From contig NZ_CACSJM010000025.1 of assembly GCF_902706185.1 (NCBI RefSeq), positions 1 through 49,175 of the forward strand: a stretch of DNA of 49,175 nucleotides, written 5' to 3'. The DNA is from Roseomonas sp. 18066 (lineage in GTDB: Bacteria > Pseudomonadota > Alphaproteobacteria > Acetobacterales > Acetobacteraceae). The position numbers and the translations under genes were made by a program. How positions within the stretch are numbered: position 1 is the first letter of the stretch; every line of letters starts with the position of its first letter. The notes beneath the pieces were generated by a model, which saw only the letters and a program-made list of their open reading frames with translations, was not told the origin of the DNA and did not search any database. Below, piece after piece: positions 6,666 to 18,086 of the stretch.

Positions 6666-9600
6666 ATGGCGGGCTGGCAGTTCTGGGTCGATCGCGGCGG
6701 CACCTTCACCGACATCGTCGCCCGCGATCCCGCGGGGCGGCTGTCGACGTCCAAGCTGCTGTCCGAGAATCCCGACCGCTACAGCGACGCGGCGGTGGCC
6801 GGCATCCGCGCGTGCCTCGGGCTGGGGGAGGGCGAGGCGATCCCGCCCGGCACCATCGAGGCGGTGAAGATGGGCACCACGGTCGCCACCAACGCCCTGC
6901 TGGAGCGCAAGGGCGAGCGGGTGCTGCTGCTGGTCAATCCGGGCTTCGCCGATGCCCTGCGCATCGGCAACCAGGCGCGGCCGCGGCTCTTCGACCTCGA
7001 TGTCCGGCTGCCGTCGCTGCTGCATGCGCGCGCCGTCGAGATCGGCGGGCGCCTGGCCGCCGATGGCGCCGAGGTCGCGGCGCTGGACGAGGACGCCGCC
7101 CGCGCCGCGCTGCGGGCCGGCTTCGACGACGGCTTCCGGGCGGTCGCCATCGTGCTGATGCATGCCTGGCTGGAGCCGGCGCATGAACGCCGCCTCGGCG
7201 AGATCGCGCGGGAGGCCGGCTTCACCCAGGTCAGCCTCAGCCACCAGGCCAGCCCGCTGCCGCGCATCATCCCGCGCGGCGACACCACGGTGGTGGATGC
7301 CTATCTGTCGCCGATCCTGCGCCGCTATGTGGAACAGGTGGCGGCGCAGCTGCCCGGCGTGCCGCTGTATTTCATGCAGAGCTCCGGCGGGCTGACGCTG
7401 GCCGAGACCTTCCAGGGCAAGGACGCGATCCTGTCAGGCCCCGCCGGCGGCATCGTCGGCGCGGCGCGCACCGCCGCCATGGCGGGAATCGACAAGATAA
7501 TCGGGTTCGACATGGGGGGGACGAGCACCGATGTCGCCCTCTATGCCGGCCAGTTCGAGCGCGCCTTCGAGACGGTGGTGGCCGGGGTGCGGATGCGCGC
7601 GCCGATGATGGCGATCAACACGGTGGCGGCGGGCGGCGGCTCGATCCTCAGCTTCGACGGCGCCCGCTTCCGCGTGGGGCCGGAAAGCGCCGGCGCGGTG
7701 CCGGGCCCGGCCTGCTATCGCCGCGGCGGCCCGCTGACGGTGACCGACGCCAATGTCATGGTCGGCAAGATCCAGCCGGCGCATTTCCCGCCGATCTTCG
7801 GGGCTGGCGGCGACGCGCCGCTGGACGATGCGGTGGTGCGCGCGAAATTCGAGGTCCTGGCGGCGGAGATCGCCGCGGCCACCGGCCAGCCCGCGCAGGA
7901 TCCGCGCGCCGTCGCCGAAGGCTTCCTGCGCATCGCGGTGGCGAACATGGCCCAGGCGATCAAGCAGGTCTCGATCCAGAAGGGCCATGACCCGGCCGGC
8001 CATGCGCTGGCCTGCTTCGGCGGCGCCGGCGGCCAGCATGCCTGCCTGGTCGCCGATGCGCTGGGCATGGAGACGGTCTTCATTCATCCCTTCGCCGGGG
8101 TGCTCTCCGCCTATGGCATGGGGCTGGCGGATCAGAGCGTCATCCAGGAAGCCGCCATCGAGGCGCCGCTGGCCGCCGAAGGCATGCCCGCGCTGGCGCA
8201 GAAAGTCGCCGAGCTGACCGAGGCCGGCCGCGCCGCGCTGCTGGCCCAGGGGGCGGAGGCCTCGCGGCTGAGCGCCGCGCCGCGGCTGCATCTGCGCTAT
8301 GCCGGCACCGATTCCTTCCTCGCCATTCCCTTCGGCGACCACGCGACGCTGCTGGCGGCGTTCACCGCGGCGCATCGCCGCCGCTTCGGCTTCGCCACCC
8401 CCGACCGCCCGGTGCTGGTCGAGGCCTGCATCGTCGAGAGCATTTTCGCCGGCGAGGCGGTGGCCGAGCCGGCGCTGGCCCCGCGCGGCGCCGGCGAGAC
8501 GCTGGCGGCGCTGGCCCGCGTGGCCCTTTTCACCGGCGGCGCGGCCGTCGAGGCCCCGGTGCTGGACCGCGACGCCCTGCGCGCCGGCGACCGCATCCCC
8601 GGCCCGGCGCTGATCCGCGAGAGCACGGCGACCACCGTGGTCGAGCCCGGCTGGACCGCCGAGGTCACCCCGCTGAACCACATGATCCTGCGCCGCACCG
8701 AGGCGCGGCCCGGCCGGGTCGATGCCAGCGATGCCAGCCGCCCCGACCCGGTGATGCTGGAGCTGTTCAACAACCTGTTCATGAGCATCGCCGAGCAGAC
8801 CGGCACCGTGCTGCAGAACACTTCTCTTAGTGTGAACATCAAGGAGCGGCTCGACTTCTCCTGCGCGCTGTTCGACGCGGAAGGGCGGCTGGTGGCCAAC
8901 GCCCCGCATGTGCCGGTGCATCTGGGCGCCATGGGGCAGAGCGTGCGCACGGTGATCGACAGCCGCGGCGCCAGCCTGAAGCCCGGCGACGTGGTGGCGC
9001 TGAACAACCCCTATAACGGCGGCACGCATCTGCCGGACATCACCGTCATCACCCCGGTCTTCGACGCGGCCGGACAGGAAATCCTGTTCTTCGTCGGCTC
9101 GCGCGGGCACCACGCCGATATCGGCGGGCTGACCCCGGGCTCGACGCCGCCCGAATCGGCGGTGCTGGAGGAGGAAGGCGTGGTCATCGACGATTTTCTG
9201 CTGGTCGATGGCGGCGAGCTTCAGGAAGCGGGCTTCCGCGCCCTGCTGAGGGATGCGACATATCCGGCGCGCAGCCCGGATGTGAACGTGGCCGATATCA
9301 AGGCGCAGATCGCCGCCAACGAGACCGGCGTGCAGGAGCTGACCCGCGCGGTGGCGCAATTCGGCCTGGAGACCGTGCAGGCCTATATGCGCCACGTGAT
9401 GGACAATGCCGAGGAGGCGGTGCGCCAGGTGCTGGACCGGCTGGAGGATGGCCGCTTCGACTACCGCATGGATGACGGCGCGCCGCTGGTGGTCGCGGTG
9501 CGCGTCGACCGTGAAGCGCGCCGGGCGACCATCGACTTCACCGGCACCGGCGCGCAGAGCACAGGCAATTTCAACGCGCCGCCGGCGGTGACGCGGGCCG

Positions 9601-10298
9601 TGGTGCTGTACTGCTTCCGCTGCCTGGTCGGCGGCGATATTCCGCTCAACGATGGCTGCCTGGTCCCGCTCGACATCATTCTTCCCGATGGCTCCTTCCT
9701 GTCGCCCCGGCCGGGGGCGGCGGTGGTGGCCGGCAACACCGAGGTCAGCCAGGCGACGGCCAACGCGCTGCTGGCGGCGCTCGACGCCTGCGCCGGGGCG
9801 CAGGCCACGATGAACAACCTGCTCTTCGGCGATGCGCGCTATCAGTATTACGAGACGGTCTGCGGCGGCGTCGGCGCCGGGCCCGGCTTCGACGGCGCAT
9901 CGGCGGTGCAGACCCACATGACCAACACCCGCATGACCGACCCGGAGATCCTCGAGCTGCGCTACCCGGTGCGGCTGGAGGAATTCGCCATCCGCCGCGG
10001 CTCGGGCGGCGCGGGACAGTGGCGCGGCGGCGACGGGGCGCGCCGGCGCATCCGCTTCCTGGCGCCGATGCAGGCGATCGTCGTCGCCTCGCGCCGCGAG
10101 GTCGCGCCGCATGGGCTGCATGGCGGCGCCGATGGCGCGCCCGGCCGACAATGGGTGGAGAAGCTGGACGGCAGCATCGCGCCGATGGGCGGCCGCGACC
10201 GCGCCGAGCTCGCCGCCGGCGAGGTGCTCGGCCTCGAGACCCCGGGCGGTGGCGGCTGGGGTATCCCCTGTGGTGAGCCGGAGCATCGCGCAGCTTGA
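6666..10298 (+). CDS. Fused hydantoinase A/B (5-oxoprolinase-type) protein
   Basis: The 1210-residue single chain combines a HyuA-like half (residues 1 to about 670) and a HyuB-like half (about 695-1210), the layout of ATP-dependent 5-oxoprolinases and N-methylhydantoinases. Seen in the A half: [14 protein letters not shown] (phosphate loop), [25 protein letters not shown] and [17 protein letters not shown] (ATPase motif near residue 280). In the B half: [68 protein letters not shown] and C-terminal GGADGAPGR. Such enzymes open cyclic amides with ATP hydrolysis; whether the substrate is 5-oxoproline or a hydantoin cannot be told. The ATG at 6666 follows AAGGGTCGAGGGATC. Cytoplasmic. Divergent from its probable regulator. 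Confidence 0.93.
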   Translation: MAGWQFWVDRGGTFTDIVARDPAGRLSTSKLLSENPDRYSDAAVAGIRACLGLGEGEAIPPGTIEAVKMGTTVATNALLERKGERVLLLVNPGFADALRIGNQARPRLFDLDVRLPSLLHARAVEIGGRLAADGAEVAALDEDAARAALRAGFDDGFRAVAIVLMHAWLEPAHERRLGEIAREAGFTQVSLSHQASPLPRIIPRGDTTVVDAYLSPILRRYVEQVAAQLPGVPLYFMQSSGGLTLAETFQGKDAILSGPAGGIVGAARTAAMAGIDKIIGFDMGGTSTDVALYAGQFERAFETVVAGVRMRAPMMAINTVAAGGGSILSFDGARFRVGPESAGAVPGPACYRRGGPLTVTDANVMVGKIQPAHFPPIFGAGGDAPLDDAVVRAKFEVLAAEIAAATGQPAQDPRAVAEGFLRIAVANMAQAIKQVSIQKGHDPAGHALACFGGAGGQHACLVADALGMETVFIHPFAGVLSAYGMGLADQSVIQEAAIEAPLAAEGMPALAQKVAELTEAGRAALLAQGAEASRLSAAPRLHLRYAGTDSFLAIPFGDHATLLAAFTAAHRRRFGFATPDRPVLVEACIVESIFAGEAVAEPALAPRGAGETLAALARVALFTGGAAVEAPVLDRDALRAGDRIPGPALIRESTATTVVEPGWTAEVTPLNHMILRRTEARPGRVDASDASRPDPVMLELFNNLFMSIAEQTGTVLQNTSLSVNIKERLDFSCALFDAEGRLVANAPHVPVHLGAMGQSVRTVIDSRGASLKPGDVVALNNPYNGGTHLPDITVITPVFDAAGQEILFFVGSRGHHADIGGLTPGSTPPESAVLEEEGVVIDDFLLVDGGELQEAGFRALLRDATYPARSPDVNVADIKAQIAANETGVQELTRAVAQFGLETVQAYMRHVMDNAEEAVRQVLDRLEDGRFDYRMDDGAPLVVAVRVDREARRATIDFTGTGAQSTGNFNAPPAVTRAVVLYCFRCLVGGDIPLNDGCLVPLDIILPDGSFLSPRPGAAVVAGNTEVSQATANALLAALDACAGAQATMNNLLFGDARYQYYETVCGGVGAGPGFDGASAVQTHMTNTRMTDPEILELRYPVRLEEFAIRRGSGGAGQWRGGDGARRRIRFLAPMQAIVVASRREVAPHGLHGGADGAPGRQWVEKLDGSIAPMGGRDRAELAAGEVLGLETPGGGGWGIPCGEPEHRAA

Positions 10299-13200
10299 GC
10301 CCGACGCCCGCCGGATCGTCCTTGCCCGCCGAAGCCCGCCGGCCGTCGCGCCTGCTGCGCGTCGGCGTCGGCGCGCTGCTGCTGCTGCCGGTGCTGCTGC
10401 TGGCCGCCCTCTGGTACGGGCCGCGCTTCACCGACTGGAACGAGCATCGCGACCGGCTGGCGATCCTGGCGGCCGGGCGGCTGGGCCAGCGGGTGACGCT
10501 GGCCGGGCCGGTGCAGCTGACCCTGCTGCCGCAGCCGATGCTGGAGGCCGGCGGCGTCACCATCGGCGGCCCCGACGACGATATCTCGGTCACCGCGCGG
10601 GCGCTGCGGCTGCGGCTCGACCTGCCGGCGCTGCTGGGCTTCCGGCTGGAACCGCGCGAGGTGGCGCTGGTCGGCGCCGAGGTGCGGCTGCCCTGGCCGC
10701 CGGTGCCGGCCGGCGGCCAGCCCTTCCGCCCGCCGCCCTGGCTGACCGGGCTGCAGGGCCGCATCCAGGATTCGCGCATCATCATCGGCCAGGTGGTGCT
10801 GGAGCGGGTCGATGCCGACCTGGCCGCCGTCACCGCCAGCGAGGCGCTGCGCATCCAGGGCCGCTTCCGCTGGCGCTCGACCGACGTCAATTTCGACACC
10901 ACCCTGGGCCGCGCCGGCTGGGACGGCATCGCGCCGCTGGCGCTGACCCTGTCGGCCGCCCGCGCCTCCGCCTCGGCCAGCGGCGTGCTGCTGCCGGAAG
11001 GCGGCTTCGAGGGCACGGTGCAGGGCGGCGGCAGCGATCTGGCCGCCCTGCTGCCGGCGCCGACGGGCAGCTTCCGGCTGCGCGGGCGGCTGTCCGTCAC
11101 CGCCGACCTGCTGACCGCCGACGAGCTGACGCTGGATCTCGCCGGCAGCCCGGCGCGCGGGGCGGCGACCCTGCGGCTGGTGCCGGCGCCGCGGCTGGAC
11201 CTGTCGCTGGTCACCGGCAAGATGGAGCTCGACCCCTGGGTCGCGGCGCTGCGCGGGGCGGGGTCGCTGCCGCTGCCCTTCGGCCTGGACCTCTCGGCCG
11301 AGGCGGCGGGCTTCCGCGGCATGACGCTGCGCCGGCTGCGCGGCGCCGCCTTCCTGGAAGGCGACCGGCTGACGCTGACCGATATCGGCGCCGTGCTGCC
11401 GGGCGAGACCGAGATCGAGCTGTCGGGCACCACCACCACCATCCGCCCCGCCGCCGCGGCCAATGGCGCGGCCCCGGCCGCCAGCGCGCCCGCCACCCCG
11501 GCGCCGGCCGCCACGACCGCCCCGGGCGGGCGGCTGGAGGCGGCGCTGCGCTTCCGCGGCGCCACGCTGCGCGCCACGCTGCAGGCGCTGGGCCTGCCGA
11601 TGGAAGGCATCGAGCCGACCCGGCTGCGCGAGGCCGAGGGCCGGCTGCGGCTGACGCTGGACGACAACCAGCTGGCGGTGCCGGAATTCACCGGCATCAT
11701 CGATGGCGGCCGCGTCTCCGGCGCCGGCGTGCTGCGCTTCGGCGCGCGCCCGGCGCTCGGCCTCGGGCTGAATGTCGAGAAGCTGCCGTTGGATGGCTGG
11801 ATGCCGCCGGGGACGCTGGCGCAGCTGGGCTGGGCCGGCCTCGCCCAGCGCCTGGCCGGGATGGACGCCAATCTGCGCCTTTCGGCCGAGCAGGCCAGCT
11901 GGCAGGGGCTGGCGATCCAAGGCCTGTCGGCCGATGCCGCGCTGGAGAATGGCCGGCTGACCGCGCGCCGCCTGTCGGGCCGCGTCGCCGGCAGCGAGAT
12001 CGCGCTGTCGGGCGTCGCCCAGCTCGGCGCCACCCCGCGGCTGACCGACCTGGCGCTGGAGCTCGCCGCGCCGAGCGCGGCGCCGCTGCTGGCGCTGCTG
12101 CCCGGCAATGGCGGCGGCTGGCCGGGCAACCTGCCGCTGGCCAATGCCGCCGTCTCGCTGCGGCTGTCGGGCAGCGGGCCGGCCAATGCCGTGGCGCTGC
12201 GCGGCGGCTTCGATCTCGGCGACCTGAAGGGCGAGCTGAACGGCGCCCTCGACCTCGGCCTGCCGCGCTATGCCGGCAGCGTCACGCTGCGCCATCCCGG
12301 CGCGCCGCGGCTGCTGACCGAGGCCAGCGGCCTGACCCCGCCGCCCTGGCTGGGCGAGGGTTCGCTGTCACTGATCAGCACGCTGGCGTTGACCCCGCAG
12401 GAGCTGTCCGCCGACAGCTTCGACCTGGTGGCGGCAGGCCTGCGGCTGGGCGGGCAATTGGCGCTGACCCGGCTGGACGGGCTGCCGCGGCTGGCGGGCA
12501 GGCTCGCGGCCGAGCGGCTGCCGCTGCCTCTGCTCGACCTCGGCTCGCGCGAGCCGCTGCGGCTCGACTGGCTCGGCGCGCTGGAGGCCGAGCTGGCGCT
12601 GGCGGCGCAGCACCTGGAGCCCGCCGGCCTGCCCGAGCTGACCCAGGCGGCGGCGACGCTGCGGCTGCGCAACCGGGTGCTGGAGCTGGAGGGGCTGGAG
12701 GCGCAACTGGCCGGCGGCCGGCTGCAAGCCTCGCTGCGGCTCGACGGCGCCGCCAGCCCGCCGGCCCTGGCGCTGGAGACCAGGATGACCGGCGTCGGCG
12801 TGAACGCGCCGCTGGCCGGTCTGCCGCTGGACCTGACCGCCGGAAGGCTGGAGGCCGAGGCCAGCCTGCGCGCCAGCGGCCACAGCACGGCGGCGCTGCG
12901 GGCGACGCTGGCGGGGCAGGGGCGGATCGCGCTGCGCGACGGGGTGCTGGCCGGCGTCGACCTGCGCGGCGCCTATGCGGCGGCCGAGCGCGAGGTCTCG
13001 CCGGCGGCCGAGGCGGCGCTGCGGGCGGCGCTGCTGGGCGGGGCCACCGGCTTCGAGGCGGCGGATGTGACGCTGCGGCTGCAGGCCGGGCGCGCGGTGC
13101 TGGAGGAAGGGCGGATGGCCATGGCGGAGACGCCCGGCGCCAGCCTGAGCGGCGAGCTCGACCTGGCGCGCGGCGGGCTGGACCTGCGCCTGGCGCTGGC

Positions 13201-13312
13201 CGAGGCCGATCCGCAGGCGCCCTCGATCGGGCTGCGGCTCAGCGGGCCGCTGCGCGATCCGCGCCGGGTGGTGGAGCTGGCCGACTGGCTGCGCTGGCGG
13301 GCGGCGCGGTAA
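10295..13312 (+). CDS. AsmA family protein
   Basis: The 1005-residue protein has an N-terminal membrane anchor ([23 protein letters not shown], about residues 20-42), then the AsmA-type start of the periplasmic part ([40 protein letters not shown]) and long beta-repeat sequence to the AsmA_2-like C terminus ([32 protein letters not shown]... [15 protein letters not shown]). AsmA-like proteins bridge the periplasm and are linked to phospholipid transport to, or assembly in, the outer membrane. A low-complexity Ala/Pro linker sits near residues 385-410. The predicted TTG start overlaps the hydantoinase stop (TTGA). A weak GGAG lies 11 bases upstream; an in-frame TTG nine codons later is the only nearby alternative. 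Confidence 0.88.
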   Translation: MSPTPAGSSLPAEARRPSRLLRVGVGALLLLPVLLLAALWYGPRFTDWNEHRDRLAILAAGRLGQRVTLAGPVQLTLLPQPMLEAGGVTIGGPDDDISVTARALRLRLDLPALLGFRLEPREVALVGAEVRLPWPPVPAGGQPFRPPPWLTGLQGRIQDSRIIIGQVVLERVDADLAAVTASEALRIQGRFRWRSTDVNFDTTLGRAGWDGIAPLALTLSAARASASASGVLLPEGGFEGTVQGGGSDLAALLPAPTGSFRLRGRLSVTADLLTADELTLDLAGSPARGAATLRLVPAPRLDLSLVTGKMELDPWVAALRGAGSLPLPFGLDLSAEAAGFRGMTLRRLRGAAFLEGDRLTLTDIGAVLPGETEIELSGTTTTIRPAAAANGAAPAASAPATPAPAATTAPGGRLEAALRFRGATLRATLQALGLPMEGIEPTRLREAEGRLRLTLDDNQLAVPEFTGIIDGGRVSGAGVLRFGARPALGLGLNVEKLPLDGWMPPGTLAQLGWAGLAQRLAGMDANLRLSAEQASWQGLAIQGLSADAALENGRLTARRLSGRVAGSEIALSGVAQLGATPRLTDLALELAAPSAAPLLALLPGNGGGWPGNLPLANAAVSLRLSGSGPANAVALRGGFDLGDLKGELNGALDLGLPRYAGSVTLRHPGAPRLLTEASGLTPPPWLGEGSLSLISTLALTPQELSADSFDLVAAGLRLGGQLALTRLDGLPRLAGRLAAERLPLPLLDLGSREPLRLDWLGALEAELALAAQHLEPAGLPELTQAAATLRLRNRVLELEGLEAQLAGGRLQASLRLDGAASPPALALETRMTGVGVNAPLAGLPLDLTAGRLEAEASLRASGHSTAALRATLAGQGRIALRDGVLAGVDLRGAYAAAEREVSPAAEAALRAALLGGATGFEAADVTLRLQAGRAVLEEGRMAMAETPGASLSGELDLARGGLDLRLALAEADPQAPSIGLRLSGPLRDPRRVVELADWLRWRAAR

Positions 13313-13329
13313 GGCCTGGCGCCGGGGCC

Positions 13330-13551
13330 TCAGCCCTGGCTGCGGCGCAGCGCCTCGACGCGCAGGGCGCTGGCCAGCGGCAGGTCGGGCTCGGCGCGGC
13401 CGGCATCGATGCGCTGCACCAGCGCCGACAATGTCAGCCCGTCCGCCTGGGACAGCCGTTCCAGCGCGGTCCAGAAGGGTGCCTCCAGCGCGACGCTGGT
13501 GCGGTGCCCCGCCAGGGTGAAGGAGCGCTTCAGCAGATGTCGTCCCGTCAT
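13330..13551 (-). CDS. Ribbon-helix-helix domain protein
   Basis: The 73-residue protein matches the short RHH_4-type proteins common in Rhodospirillales and Rhizobiales: KRSFTLAGHRTSVALEAPFWTALERLSQADGLTLSALVQRIDAGRA. The ribbon strand (TSVALE), helix A (PFWTALERLSQADG) and helix B (TLSALVQRIDAGR) are visible. It may be a small DNA-binding regulator. The ATG at 13551 was chosen for its AAAGGGGGG ribosome site five bases upstream; an upstream in-frame ATG at 13587 has none. It lies tail-to-tail with the AsmA gene with an 18-bp gap. Target unknown. Confidence 0.85.
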   Translation of the reverse strand: MTGRHLLKRSFTLAGHRTSVALEAPFWTALERLSQADGLTLSALVQRIDAGRAEPDLPLASALRVEALRRSQG

Positions 13552-13703
13552 CCAACCCCCCTTTGGTTGGTGGTCGCCCGTGACCATCAGGCAGTTTGCC
13601 GGACAATCATGGCGCAGCTTTGGTAACGACAAGGCTTCACGGTGGCGGGGGCAATGGTGCCTCGGCCGCCGGAAGCGCGGGCCGGGCAGGATGCAGCGGG
13701 CAT

Positions 13704-13735
13704 GAAAAAGGCCGGGGAAGCAGCTTCCCCGGCCT
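13704..13735 (-). terminator. Rho-independent terminator behind the Pro/Tyr-repeat protein gene
   Basis: On the minus strand a GC hairpin (GGCCGGGGAAG and complement around a short loop, 13734-13710) is followed directly by TTTTT (13709-13705). It lies 34 bp past the stop at 13769. Confidence 0.85.
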
Positions 13736-13768
13736 GCACGACTCGCTAGCGTCCCGGTCCGGGCCGGC

Positions 13769-14128
13769 TTACCAGCCGTAATAGTGGCGCGGCGGCGGGG
13801 CGTAGGGCGGCGCGTAATAGGCCACCGGCGGCGGCGCGTAATAGGCGACCGGGGGCGGCGGCGGCGGGGCGTAATAGGCCACCGGCGGCGGCGGCGCGTA
13901 ATAGGCGACGGGCGGCGGCGGCGGCGCGTAATAGGCGGGCGGCTGCGAGGCGATGGCGCCGCCGACCAGGGCGCCGACCGCCAGGCCGCCGATGATTCCG
14001 GCCGCGACCGCGCCGCCGCCACCACCGCCGCGGCGGTGCCAGTCCCCGGCCTCGGCCGAGGGGGCTGCGAGGCTCAGCGTCATGACGGCGGCGCCGGCCA
14101 GAATCAGAGTGCGGATCGAGTTTTTCAT
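13769..14128 (-). CDS. Secreted protein with glycine-zipper segment and YYAPPPP-type repeats
   Basis: The 119-residue protein has a Sec signal peptide (MKNSIRTLILAGAAVMTLSLAAPSAEA, cut after AEA), a GDWHRRGGGGGG stretch, a hydrophobic Gly/Ala segment like a glycine zipper (AVAAGIIGGLAVGALVGGAIA), then five to six tandem copies of AYYAPPPPPV-type units, ending APPRHYYGW. It is presumably exported to the periplasm or envelope. Function not recognised; such proteins are usually labelled hypothetical. The start at 14128 has a strong GGAGGG ribosome site and a candidate extended -10 promoter just upstream. The gene has its own terminator and so looks monocistronic. Confidence 0.85.
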   Translation of the reverse strand: MKNSIRTLILAGAAVMTLSLAAPSAEAGDWHRRGGGGGGAVAAGIIGGLAVGALVGGAIASQPPAYYAPPPPPVAYYAPPPPVAYYAPPPPPPVAYYAPPPVAYYAPPYAPPPRHYYGW

Positions 14129-14154
14129 GTCGCCCTCCGGGCTTGATGCCAGGG

Positions 14155-14163
14155 AGTATAGCA
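14155..14163 (-). promoter_or_regulatory. Candidate extended -10 promoter for the Pro/Tyr-repeat protein
   Basis: TGCTATACT on the minus strand (14163-14155): TATACT with the TGN extension. The -35 region is poor, as is normal for extended -10 promoters. It predicts a leader of about 20 nt before the ATG at 14128. Confidence 0.45.
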
Positions 14164-14305
14164 CCGAAGCGCGCCAGATTATGGCGGAGGCAGGGTCAGA
14201 TCGTGGCCGAAACCCTGGCCCATCGTCCCGATCAGACAATGATATATCGGGGTAAAACAAGCGCTGGCGGCGCAGGATACCGTCCCGCGCCGCCCGGCCC
14301 CGGCG

Positions 14306-14710
14306 TCAGGCGCGGGCGCCGTAGGTGGCGAGCTCGATCAGATTTCCGTCAGGGTCGCGGCAATAGACCGAGGTGATCGGGCCGAGCGCGCCGGCCTTGG
14401 CGACCGGGCCCTGCTCGATGGTGACGCCGCATTCATGCAGATGGGCGACGACGTCCTGGGCGGTGACGGCGACGACGAAGCACAGGTCCTGGCAGCCGGG
14501 CGCGGCGGCGGGGCCGGTGAACCAGTCCTCCTGCGTCGCGGTCAGCGGCCGCAGGTTGATCTTCTGGCCGCCGAATTTCAGCGCGGTGCGGCGGCCCTCG
14601 CCGAAGGTGTCGCGGTCCATCCCCAGCACGCGCTGGAACCAGGAGGCGGTGATCTCCACGTCCCGGCAGGTGATCACGAGGTGGTCCAGCCGGTCTACCG
14701 CGAAGCGCAT
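14306..14710 (-). CDS. VOC (glyoxalase/dioxygenase) family protein
   Basis: The 134-residue single-domain VOC metalloprotein begins with the family signature VDRLDHLVITCRDVEITASWFQRVLGM (metal ligand His10). The C-terminal half reads GPITSVYCRDPDGNLIELATYG, with the second Glu ligand at about residue 126. It resembles the STM3117-like lactoylglutathione-lyase-type VOC proteins; the reaction cannot be assigned. Its ATG overlaps the RidA stop by one base (TGATG) in a three-gene operon behind fumarase, suggesting co-translation and a role in detoxifying reactive metabolites. The last gene of that operon. Confidence 0.88.
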   Translation of the reverse strand: MRFAVDRLDHLVITCRDVEITASWFQRVLGMDRDTFGEGRRTALKFGGQKINLRPLTATQEDWFTGPAAAPGCQDLCFVVAVTAQDVVAHLHECGVTIEQGPVAKAGALGPITSVYCRDPDGNLIELATYGARA

Positions 14711-15125
14711 CAGTCCTGTCTCCCGGAAAAATCGGCCCCCGCGCCGATGCGCGCGGTGACCTCGATCTCGATCCGCATGGCGTCGGTCTGCAGCCCGGCA
14801 TGCATCAGCGTCGATGCCGGGCGGGCATTGCCCAGCCAGCGGCGGGTCACCGGCCAGCAGGGCTCCCAGTCCTCGCGCCGCGGCACGATGTAGGTGACGC
14901 GCACCACGTCGTCCATGCTGGCGCCGGCCTGCGCCAGCGCCGCCTGGATGTTGCGGAAGGCCTGGTCGCATTGCGCGGCGACGTCGTCGGCGATGGCCAT
15001 GGTGGCGTAGTCATAGCCGGTGGTGCCGGCGACATAGACGGTGTCGCCCGCCAGCACCGCGCGGGAATAGCCGATCTCCGCCTCGAAGCGGCTGCCGGAA
15101 GATATCAGGCGCTTCTGCACGCGGC

Positions 15126-15129
<4 letters not shown>
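14710..15129 (-). CDS. RidA family protein (enamine/imine deaminase-like)
   Basis: The 139-residue protein has the YjgF/YER057c/UK114 fold: [58 protein letters not shown] and [11 protein letters not shown]. The closing part reads [24 protein letters not shown]. The arginine that binds the carboxylate in true RidA (normally in a C-terminal R-x-x-x-E/V context) seems to be replaced by a different context (DAMRIEIE), so it may be an Rid subfamily member without the canonical 2-aminoacrylate deaminase activity. The start is GTG at 15129, overlapping the fumarase stop as GTGA. Middle gene of the fumarase-RidA-VOC operon. Confidence 0.87.
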
Positions 15130-16826
<1,697 letters not shown>

Positions 16827-17016
16827 GGTGACGCTCCGGGCAGGGCAGCGGGAACCGCAGGGGGTTTCTTGTCATCTCGCCGGGCGGCTGCAGGGGAGCA
16901 GGGCCGGCGATGCTGCCAGCAGTGGTAGCGCAGAGATCGGGGCAAACCAACCGGCTGGCTGCGCCATGCCGGGTTGCGTGGCGCACCGCCCGCCAGGGTG
17001 CCGCCGACGCAACGCC

Positions 17017-17042
17017 GTCGAGGCCCCATCGAGGGCCTCGAC
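17017..17042. other. Perfect hairpin behind sspB
   Basis: GTCGAGGCCC (17017-17026) pairs with its complement (17033-17042) around a 6-nt loop. It begins 12 bp past the sspB stop. No T tract follows on either strand, so it may protect a transcript end or assist Rho-dependent termination. The rest of the interval up to the fumarase start (16827) shows nothing recognisable. Confidence 0.5.
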
Positions 17043-17053
17043 AACCGACAGAA

Positions 17054-17584
17054 TCAATCGCGGGCGGGGCGGCGGCGGAAGGCGTCGAGGCTGACCACCT
17101 GGGCCGGGCCCTCGGGCTCGGCGCGCTCGGCCTCCGCCTCGGCGGGGAGGGGCAGGGGGGTGGCAGCCTGGTCGGATTCGTCGACGGCGGCCAGCGGCTC
17201 GGCCTCGGCCGAGGGGAAGCGCAGCCCGACCCGCACATAAGGATCCCAGAAGGCGGTGATGGCCGAGATCGGGATCACCAGCGTCGCGGGCACGCCGCCG
17301 AAGGACAGGCCGGCGGTGATGAAGTCCTTCTCGCGATTGACCTTCAGGTCCCAGAACTGGTGCTGCAGGACGATGGTCATCTCTTCCGGGTAGCGCACCT
17401 TGAGGTGGTTCGGAATCGCGACGCCGGGGCGGTCGGTGCGGAAGGTGACGTAGAAATGGTGCTCGCCAGGCAGGCCATGCTCGCCGGCATGCTCGAGGGC
17501 GCGGAGGGCGACCTCGCGCATCGCCTCCTCGGTCCAGCGGTCGTAGGGCAGCAGGCTCTCGACCTGCTTGGTGTCTTCGGTCAT
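17054..17584 (-). CDS. sspB: SspB-type ClpXP adaptor protein (alpha class)
   Basis: The 176-residue protein has the SspB fold: LLPYDRWTEEAMREVALRALEHAGEHGLPGEHHFYVTFRTDRPGVAIPNHLKVRYPEEMTIVLQHQFWDLKV, then FITAGLSFGGVPATLVIPISAITAFWDPYVRVGLRF. It binds the ssrA degradation tag and delivers tagged proteins to ClpX. The acidic, low-complexity linker (about residues 125-160) ends in VVSLDAFRRRP, a plausible ClpX-docking tail as in other SspB proteins. The ATG at 17584 starts MTEDTKQ. The gene lies about 200 bp downstream of ssrA on the same strand, a striking functional pairing. Confidence 0.93.
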   Translation of the reverse strand: MTEDTKQVESLLPYDRWTEEAMREVALRALEHAGEHGLPGEHHFYVTFRTDRPGVAIPNHLKVRYPEEMTIVLQHQFWDLKVNREKDFITAGLSFGGVPATLVIPISAITAFWDPYVRVGLRFPSAEAEPLAAVDESDQAATPLPLPAEAEAERAEPEGPAQVVSLDAFRRRPARD

Positions 17585-17779
17585 CAGATTACCCCGGCCG
17601 GACGCCGCCAGGTGGGGCGTCCCGATTGGCGGGCGTCAGCGGAGCCCGCACAGCACCGCAGAGCAATACCGGATGCGGCCCCCGGACGGAAAGTGGCCAG
17701 CCGATAAAATATGGCGCCGTCGATACGCGATGCGTGTCGAAAAAAGGAGAAATGGGGGGATTCTGTTGCCCGGTTCCCC

Positions 17780-18044
17780 CCGGACCGCGCTTACCTAGTG
17801 TTAGGCAGCGAGCGCCACGGTCTCGCGACCGTTATCGTTGGCACTTGTGAAATAGCCCGATGACGGCGGTACAATGCCGGGCAAAAGACATGGCTTTACC
17901 ACGCGCGTCGAGCCTGTTTCGTCCCCGCAAGCGCCGCCCCACGATCCAGGGTCGGAAGATGCTGGTGGAGACGCCGGGCACTGCCCCCGGGTCCGCAACG
18001 CTTATTCCACATGCCGTTTATCACCATAGCCATCCGAGGATGGC
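17780..18044 (-). ncRNA. ssrA: tmRNA, circularly permuted two-piece form
   Basis: The gene order is permuted as in alphaproteobacteria. The acceptor piece comes first (about 18044-17963), containing GGACCCGGGGGCAGTGCCCG and GGCGTCTCCACCA with encoded CCA. An excised loop follows, then the coding piece from 17926: GGGGACGAAACAGGCTCGAC. GGGGACG pairs with CGTCTCC as the acceptor stem and shows the G3-U70 pair required for alanine charging. The tag reading frame is at 17842-17801: ANDNGRETVALAA followed by TAA, with the expected hydrophobic ALAA end. A 7-bp hairpin (18029-18044) marks the likely 5' end and TATATC (18056-18051) a candidate -10. The exact 3' end of the coding piece is not set by sequence alone. 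Confidence 0.95.
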
Positions 18045-18086
18045 ATGACCGATATAGGCCGGCGCGCCGCGGAAATCCAGGGGCTG

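Noticed and set aside
7434..10286. A 950-codon minus-strand frame opposite the hydantoinase
   Set aside because: Composition is biased to His, Arg, Gln, Ala and it mirrors the real gene, which carries clear family motifs.
9745..12295. Two long minus-strand frames opposite the AsmA-like gene
   Set aside because: Low-complexity Ser/Arg/Pro or Gln/Arg sequence, no family signal, no ribosome site.
13780..13935. Short tandem repeats that could suggest a CRISPR-like array
   Set aside because: Units are in-frame coding repeats of Tyr-Tyr-Ala-Pro without spacers of constant size.
17896..18086. C-terminal extension frames running from the dehydrogenase region into the tmRNA gene
   Set aside because: They cross structured RNA; the only translated part there is the tag reading frame.
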